Assembly: GCF_002777915.1 (NCBI RefSeq)
Contig: NZ_NJGE01000001.1
Span: 46,629-110,628, forward strand
Direction of reading: 5' to 3'
From: Bartonella tribocorum
GTDB taxonomy: Bacteria > Pseudomonadota > Alphaproteobacteria > Rhizobiales > Rhizobiaceae
Length of the DNA stretch: 64,000 nt
Shown here piece after piece: positions 58,382 to 64,000 of the stretch. How positions within the stretch are numbered: position 1 is the first letter of the stretch; the number at the start of each line of letters is the position of its first letter. The notes beneath the pieces are model-generated. The model had not been told where the DNA came from. It saw nothing but the letters and a program-made list of their open reading frames with translations, and did no database searches. The translations under genes were made by a program, and so were the position numbers.

Positions 58382-61300
58382 TGAAAAAAAGTGTACGTTT
58401 ATTAGCTTTCTTCTTTGGGCTTGTGTTTTTTTTAGTCGGTGGTTTTGTTTTTGCGCAGAGAGAAGACCGTTTTCCTTCTAACGAAGAGATAGCAGATGAT
58501 CGTTCATGGTTCGTTTCTTTAATTGAACGCAAGCTTTCAGCACCTAATCGTCAAGTTCGTTTACATAATATGCAAGGAAAGCTATCTTCTCAAACATCCA
58601 TTGATGCTATTACTATCAGTGATAAAAAGGGGGTTTGGCTTAAAATTACTAATGCTAAAATGGATTGGAATCGTCTAGCGTTGCTAAGAGGGCGGGTGGA
58701 TATTAATCAGCTTTCGGCAGAACAGGTTACGTTTTTACGCAAACCACAAGGCAATTCTTCTTTTATTTCTTCCCTTGAGACGGGTAGGTTTTCTGTACCA
58801 AAATTGCCACTTGCTCTTTTTATCAATACGCTTACAGCGCAGCATGTGACGTTTGACCAGAATCTTTTGGGTTTTCCTGCTGATATGTCCTTAGAAGGCA
58901 GTTTCACTTTGGCGAGTGGTAATTTTGATGTTGATATAGCAGCGCATCGTTTAGATGCACCGGGTTCTTTTTCCGTTCTTACTAAGATATCTGAGAGCAA
59001 TCGTACAGCTCAGATTGATATCTCTGCTGATGAACCATCAAATGGTATTTTGGCAAATGTTTTTAACATTGAAAAACGTCCAGCATTAAATCTGGCAATT
59101 AAAGGTGATGGTACTTTTGATGATTTGGTTATCAAACTTTCTTTAGACGCCGATCATCATTCTATTTTAGATGGTAATGTTATTCTTGCAAGTGTTTCAG
59201 AAGGACACAGTTTTTCCACGAAACTAGAGGGAAGATTGGGCCTTTTAGTGCCTGCTCAATATCGTCGTTTCTTCGCATCTGATATAACATTAAAAGCAGA
59301 GGCAAGAAGAACAAGAGAGGGGGCGACTCACCTTGATCAGATGGTACTTCAGAGTAAAGAAATGAATGTTATTGCCAATGCTGAAATAACCACCGATGGT
59401 TTTTTGCGGCGGCTTTTTGTTGATGGAAAAATGGCTCTTGATAACGAAAAGGGGTCTATTCATTTACCAATATCAGAGGCGCCAAAACCTGCAAATAATA
59501 TTGCTTTAAACATTGACTATGGTCGCGAAGGACAGCAGTCATGGAATGGGCGGTTGGTTGTACATCATTTGAGCAATAAAAATATTTATATTCGTGATGC
59601 AGTTTTTGATATGGGAGGTGTAAGCGAAAATCTTGATAATGCGGCTTCTCGTCATGTTGGTGTTCAGGTTAACGGAACGCTTCAAGGGGTAAAAAAGATT
59701 AAGGGAGCGTTGGTAGAAGATTTAAGTCAAGCAGCTCATGTGCATTTAGATACGGATATTGTTTCGAATAAACCCATTTTGATTCATGATTTTAGTATTA
59801 CGGCTCAGGGTTTTTCTTCTTGGTTAAAAGGGACAATGGAGCATTTTGTTTTTAAAGGCGATCTTGGTTTAAAAGCCCAAACATTAGCTCTTTTGGAGAT
59901 GTTTAGTAAACAACCACTCTCTGGTAATGCAGATATTAAAGCCAAAGGAACGATTGGTTTATTGAGTGGAATTTTTGATCTGAAATTATCAGGAATGGCT
60001 GACAATATGAAAATAGGCGTGCAGCCTTTTGATCGTTTATTCAAAGGAAATATCACTCTTTCAGGTGGTGTTGCTCGAAATACAACGGGTTTTATTTTAC
60101 GTCATTTAAATTTAAAAAATCAATATACCAACATACAGGCTAATGGTTATTTTTCGGATGAAAGCGCTAAAATGGACTTGTTTGCTCAAATATCTGATCT
60201 TACCAAATTAAATCCGAAGATAAGCGGTGCACTTACCATTCAAGGGACAGCAAGAGGGCGCAATAGCCACATAAAACTCAATACAAGTGCTCATGTTGCT
60301 GAAGCGTTCATTGTGGGGAAAAAACTTCAAAACACAACACTTAACATAAAGGCACTTGTCGATAATACAGCACCAATTACTTCTTTAACAGGGTCTGTAA
60401 AAGGTGATGGAATTTTTGCTCATAAACCGCTACATTTGTCTGCTTCTTTTAAAGATTCTCATAAAATTCGAAAACTTGAAAATATCGATATTAAAGGGGG
60501 GGACGCAAAAATAATGGGTGATCTTTCTCAACAACTTGGAGGTTTTTTGAAAGGAACGCTACATATTGATGCCGATGATATTTCAGCACTTTCAGCACTA
60601 TTTTTGCAGGATGGGAGCGGAAAAGTAAAAGGAGATTTTATTTTTGATGAACAAAATGGCCAACAAAAAGCCCATGTAAAGGCGCATGTTAACCATTTGA
60701 ATTTTGCCAAGAATAAAATAAAAAAACTTGCAATAGATGCCGACATATTCGATCCTTTTGGTACGACACAGTTTGAAGGCGTTATCAATGCAGAGCATAT
60801 CCAAACTCCTTTGATAATGGTCAATCGTCTAAATGCTTACGCCAATAGAAATAATGAACAAACGGTTTTTACTGTCCAAGCGATGGTGCATGATGCTCTT
60901 AATGCACAGCTTTCTGGTCGTGTAATGGGCGTAGAACTTCCACAAGGCATAAAACGAGAAGTGAAAATTGAAACCATAGATTTAAAACAACACCATTTTC
61001 ATGCAACATTGCCGAAACCTTCGATAATTGTTTTTGATAACGATGGAATGACAATCAATGAATTAGGAATTGCAATAAATGGCGGTAAAATGACTCTTGC
61101 AGGGAATATTCAAGATACCCTGAATTTACAACTTACCGTAGATTCTCTTCCTGCTACTTTAGCCAATCTGTGGAAATCCGATCTTGGAGCAGCAGGGAGT
61201 GTAACAGGACAGGTTATGATTCGGGGTCATTTTAAAAAACCTGATATAACCTATGATATAAAAGGGGAAGGACTGACGACTATTGCTCTTCAAGACAAAA

Positions 61301-63033
61301 AGATTACGCCTTTTTCGCTTTCTGCTATGGGGAAAATCTTAGATCAAAACCTTACTTTGAATGCAAGTTTAACAGGAGAAGGAGTACAAGCACAAGCTCA
61401 GGGGCTTGTATCTTTAGAGAAAGACAAGCTTGATCTCCATATTAATTTGCAAAATTTATCTGCACGTTTGGCCAATAGCTTTATTGCAGGACAAGCGCTT
61501 GATGGAACGGTGATAGGCAAAGTTGATATTGGCGGGACAATGAAGGATCCATCTGCTCATTTTGAGCTTTCTAGTCAAAGTTTAACCGCTATGACGCCTA
61601 AAGGACCGATGTTAATCAATATAAATGCTCGTGGTTCTTATAAAAAACCAACATTTCATATTGAAAATATGATAGCAACAGGAGATAAAGGATTAGATCT
61701 TTCCATCCATGGGCCTATTTCTCTTAATGGTTCAGAGGCAAAATTAAACGTTAAAGGAATAATGCCTCTTGATTTTGTTAATCTCTTATTAGCTAAGCGT
61801 GGTGCGTATATAGCGGGTACAGCAAGAGTTGATACAGTTCTTAATGGTGCGTTATCAAAGCCACAATTTATAGGAAATATTTCTATCGGTGATGGTAGCT
61901 TTTTTGATTCAAAAACCAATGTAGGATTGAATAATATAGCGCTTGAAGGCAAATTAAATGGCGATCATATTTTTATAGAGAAAGCTTCAGCTTCTTCGTC
62001 TGAGGGAGGAGGAGTTTCTGCTTCAGGTCGTATTTCTAATGATCTAGAGAGTGATTTAATCTTTCATCTTGATAATGCCAATTATAATGACGGTTCTATG
62101 ATTCTTGCAACATTGTCAGGTGACATGACAATGAAAGGTCATTTTCTAAGTGATCTTGTTATTGGTGGTGATATCATCGTTGAAAAAGCTGAAATTTTGG
62201 TTCCTGATCATTTTAAAAATGCTAAGTTTCTTGATGTTAGAAATAAAAATTTGACAAAACAAATTCAAACAACGCTTGAACGTGCTGATGTTAAGAGCAC
62301 GAACAAAAGTCCTAATGTCGCAGAAGAATCGTCATCTGTTGTACTATCAAATATACGTGTTACAGCACGTAATCAATTTTTTGTGCGGGGAAAAGGGGTA
62401 GATGCCGAACTGGGAGGGCGTATTAATTTAGCAGGTCCATTAAATGATGTGCATCCAGTAGGTGAGTTTAGAATGATTCGTGGACGTTTTGATATTCTTT
62501 CACAACGTCTTAATTTTGATCAAGGACAAGCGAGTTTTAGCGGTAATCTTAATCCTACGGTTTATTTTGTAAGCAACAATAACAGTGGTGACATTAGCGT
62601 TACTGTAACCGTAAGTGGAACGATTGATAATCTTGATATTAATTTTTCTTCACAACCGAATTTGCCACAGGATGAGATTTTGGCGCGTTTGATTTTTAAT
62701 CGCTCTCTTAATGAACTCTCACCATTTCAGATTGCTCAACTTGCGGCAGCAGCAGCTGATCTTGCCGGTGCTTCTAATACATCTTTGTTAAATACTTTAC
62801 GAACTAAAATTGGGCTTGATGATCTTGATGTTATCGTTAATGAAAAGGGTAATACAGGCTTACGTATTGGTCGCTACATACACAATAACATTTATTTAGG
62901 CTTTGAAGCAGGGTCTGATGGAACCACGAAAGGGACAATTAATTTGGATATTTCGCGTCATCTCAAAGCGAAAGGCTCTATAGGAAATGAACAAAATTCT
63001 AGTATTGGTCTTTTTTATGAAAGAGACTACTAA
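58381..63033 (+). CDS. tamB: Translocation and assembly module inner membrane protein TamB (DUF490)
   Basis: 1550 residues. One N-terminal membrane helix (about 6-25) is followed by a very long beta-helical periplasmic region with AsmA-like repeats (LKGTMEHFVFKGDLGLKAQT, GNADIKAKGTIGLLSGIFDL and others). The C-terminal TamB domain (about 1200-1550) includes FVRGKGVDAELGGRI, ILARLIFNRSLNELSPFQIA and ends IGLFYERDY. TamB spans the periplasm, binds TamA, and is now also implicated in phospholipid transport. Overlap TAATG with tamA indicates coupling. Confidence 0.93.
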   Translation: MKKSVRLLAFFFGLVFFLVGGFVFAQREDRFPSNEEIADDRSWFVSLIERKLSAPNRQVRLHNMQGKLSSQTSIDAITISDKKGVWLKITNAKMDWNRLALLRGRVDINQLSAEQVTFLRKPQGNSSFISSLETGRFSVPKLPLALFINTLTAQHVTFDQNLLGFPADMSLEGSFTLASGNFDVDIAAHRLDAPGSFSVLTKISESNRTAQIDISADEPSNGILANVFNIEKRPALNLAIKGDGTFDDLVIKLSLDADHHSILDGNVILASVSEGHSFSTKLEGRLGLLVPAQYRRFFASDITLKAEARRTREGATHLDQMVLQSKEMNVIANAEITTDGFLRRLFVDGKMALDNEKGSIHLPISEAPKPANNIALNIDYGREGQQSWNGRLVVHHLSNKNIYIRDAVFDMGGVSENLDNAASRHVGVQVNGTLQGVKKIKGALVEDLSQAAHVHLDTDIVSNKPILIHDFSITAQGFSSWLKGTMEHFVFKGDLGLKAQTLALLEMFSKQPLSGNADIKAKGTIGLLSGIFDLKLSGMADNMKIGVQPFDRLFKGNITLSGGVARNTTGFILRHLNLKNQYTNIQANGYFSDESAKMDLFAQISDLTKLNPKISGALTIQGTARGRNSHIKLNTSAHVAEAFIVGKKLQNTTLNIKALVDNTAPITSLTGSVKGDGIFAHKPLHLSASFKDSHKIRKLENIDIKGGDAKIMGDLSQQLGGFLKGTLHIDADDISALSALFLQDGSGKVKGDFIFDEQNGQQKAHVKAHVNHLNFAKNKIKKLAIDADIFDPFGTTQFEGVINAEHIQTPLIMVNRLNAYANRNNEQTVFTVQAMVHDALNAQLSGRVMGVELPQGIKREVKIETIDLKQHHFHATLPKPSIIVFDNDGMTINELGIAINGGKMTLAGNIQDTLNLQLTVDSLPATLANLWKSDLGAAGSVTGQVMIRGHFKKPDITYDIKGEGLTTIALQDKKITPFSLSAMGKILDQNLTLNASLTGEGVQAQAQGLVSLEKDKLDLHINLQNLSARLANSFIAGQALDGTVIGKVDIGGTMKDPSAHFELSSQSLTAMTPKGPMLININARGSYKKPTFHIENMIATGDKGLDLSIHGPISLNGSEAKLNVKGIMPLDFVNLLLAKRGAYIAGTARVDTVLNGALSKPQFIGNISIGDGSFFDSKTNVGLNNIALEGKLNGDHIFIEKASASSSEGGGVSASGRISNDLESDLIFHLDNANYNDGSMILATLSGDMTMKGHFLSDLVIGGDIIVEKAEILVPDHFKNAKFLDVRNKNLTKQIQTTLERADVKSTNKSPNVAEESSSVVLSNIRVTARNQFFVRGKGVDAELGGRINLAGPLNDVHPVGEFRMIRGRFDILSQRLNFDQGQASFSGNLNPTVYFVSNNNSGDISVTVTVSGTIDNLDINFSSQPNLPQDEILARLIFNRSLNELSPFQIAQLAAAAADLAGASNTSLLNTLRTKIGLDDLDVIVNEKGNTGLRIGRYIHNNIYLGFEAGSDGTTKGTINLDISRHLKAKGSIGNEQNSSIGLFYERDY

Positions 63034-63311
63034 AGATTAAAGTTTAAAAAACAAATTCTTTATTTTTTGTCTCTCATTTCTAAGGCTGAGGAAAGAGGCC
63101 TAGACTAGGAATACACTCAAAGGAGAAGTGTTTTGTTGTGGTGTGAAGAAAAGGATCTAAAATAGTTGGTTTTTTTGTTTATGACATACTCTAAAGAGCT
63201 AAAATCTTGACGAAAGAGAGTATATTATTTTCGCTTATCTATATTTAGAGAAATACTTAAATCTTATTCTCAATCTCATTTCATGCTGTTTGCTAAAGAG
63301 TATAATGTATA

Positions 63312-63510
63312 CAACATATTGATTTATAAAATATAATTTATCGTTATTCAGTTTGAATTAAAACTTTGAATGCTGTAAGCTTTTCTTATTGCAAGTCTCT
63401 CTCATATTGAAGCAATCAAAACCATTCGTTTGCATGTTACAAGTGGAGATGCCCCACGTGGAGATAAAAACGATTAAGAAATGACTAAAAATGCCCCTTA
63501 TGAATCATCT
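63312..63510 (-). repeat. Dispersed repeat family B, copy 3
   Basis: In reverse complement it shows GATTCATAAGGGGC, TTTTTAGTCATTTCTTA, TTGCTTCAATATGA, AATAAGAAAAGCTTACAG and GAATAACGATAAATTATA, the same order as in copy 2 (45820-46005). Its right end overlaps the integrase fragment. Confidence 0.55.
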
Positions 63511-63660
63511 CGAGAGCTAAGGCCTATTGCAACATTGGGATTTGGAAAAAATAATGTAAATGGCGTCAGCTTGTCACTCCATAAGTGTAAAGATAGGAGT
63601 GCTCAATGGATTTATCATTGTAAAGTTCACGAACGTTGTCGCAAAATAGGCTTGTTTTAA
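63481..63660 (+). pseudogene. Phage-type integrase N-terminal fragment (decayed)
   Basis: A 59-codon frame MTKNAPYESS... to CRKIGLF ends in TAA at 63658. Its middle, NVNGVSLSLHKCKDRSAQWI then YHCKVHERCRKIGLF, resembles the start of tyrosine-recombinase integrases, where a GLYL-like strand, W-x-Y-R and a G-R-R-R-x-x-x-LG turn form the DUF4102 arm-binding domain. The catalytic domain is missing. It is read as the stump of a decayed integrase. Assignment rests on a short remote match, so it is tentative. Confidence 0.4.
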
Positions 63661-63763
63661 AGAAACATTTCTCCGTGTGCACTTGATCCTATTTCACAAT
63701 ACTGCTTGTGAAATGATATAAAATATCTCTCATAAATGGTATAAAATTCATACTACCGTTATT

Positions 63764-63800
63764 AATGAAGATATAAGTTGGCATTATCACTTTATTTTCA
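63764..63800 (+). repeat. Dispersed repeat family A, copy 3
   Basis: TAATGAAGATATAAGTTGG then CATTATCACTTTATTTT matches copies at 11131 and 21173. It lies 104 bases after the integrase relic. Confidence 0.55.
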
Positions 63801-64000
63801 ATTTTTCATGTTGTCGACAACCTTTGTACTTTAAAGATTAGAGGTATTTTATTGTTTATCTTAAGCGTTTTTATGGATACACTAATGTTTTTTTATGATG
63901 TACAACAGGTGCTTTGTATTTTTAAGGTGTGAAGAAGAAAAAATCATCAGTGTAGAGATAAATATGGATAAAGATAGCATCAATCTAGATTCCTCCTTCT

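Larger units (their letters stand above)
63034..64000. other. Repeat-rich non-coding tail with an integrase relic
   Basis: No intact gene. It contains family B copy 3 (63312-63510, minus orientation), an integrase-like fragment (63481-63660), and family A copy 3 (63764-63800). The right edge of the window cuts it, so any gene beyond 64000 is unseen. Confidence 0.6.

Overview
The window reads as a chromosomal segment of a Bartonella-type alphaproteobacterium (Rhizobiales). Base composition is AT-rich, and the proteins and gene order are those of Rhizobiales: archaeal-type class I lysyl-tRNA synthetase, AddAB instead of RecBCD, a DivL-like sensor, an IalB-family protein, TamAB. The spacers are long and eroded, as in a reducing host-restricted genome. 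No rRNA, tRNA, intact mobile element or CRISPR array was found. The genus call is inference from sequence character and remembered gene order; no search was run.

Layout. (1) 1-6123: probable replication origin. mnmE (partial) and rho point left. A very AT-rich spacer with a DnaA-box cluster and a perfect TTAA-N7-TTAA CtrA-type site follows. Rightward from it run ppsR, maf, aroE, coaE and dnaQ, the block that sits beside the Caulobacter origin. hemE, the usual left neighbour of this origin, is missing. (2) 5849-14292: a small hairpin/short-ORF locus, polA, an EEP-family nuclease/phosphatase, a BI-1 membrane protein, lspA, two rRNA-methyltransferase-like genes, a LapA-domain protein and ihfB. 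(3) 14476-18224: lptC-lptA-lptB and ptsN, separated by 1.15 kb of degenerate DNA where rpoN and hpf lie in many relatives. (4) 18885-26990: an IalB-family protein, rlmN, a LysE exporter, argG, lysK-prfC. (5) 27377-43334: addB-addA-trxA facing tsaE-divL-ahcY, then an NDUFA9-like protein, folC and accD. (6) 43335-46089: two 1-kb repeat-bearing spacers around a CysZ/EI24 membrane protein. (7) 46090-52517: coaBC (with an N-terminal ribbon-helix-helix extension), ubiB, ubiE and gyrB, all leftward. (8) 53540-63033: an orphan solute-binding protein, the ComM/YifB ATPase, tamA-tamB. (9) 63034-64000: a repeat-rich tail with a decayed integrase fragment.

How the parts fit together. Replication and repair (dnaQ, polA, gyrB, addAB, ihfB) and envelope biogenesis (lptCAB, lspA, tamAB) dominate. 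The CtrA-type site in the origin and the DivL-like pseudokinase belong to the same alphaproteobacterial cell-cycle circuit, which links origin firing to division. Apparent losses (hemE, rpoN/hpf, amgK/murU) and decayed spacers suggest a streamlined host-associated lifestyle.

The most interesting items are the origin with its CtrA site under the first gene's ribosome binding site, the His-to-Tyr kinase DivL, the RHH-CoaBC fusion, the hairpin/short-ORF locus before polA, and two families of dispersed repeats, one lying beside the integrase remnant.
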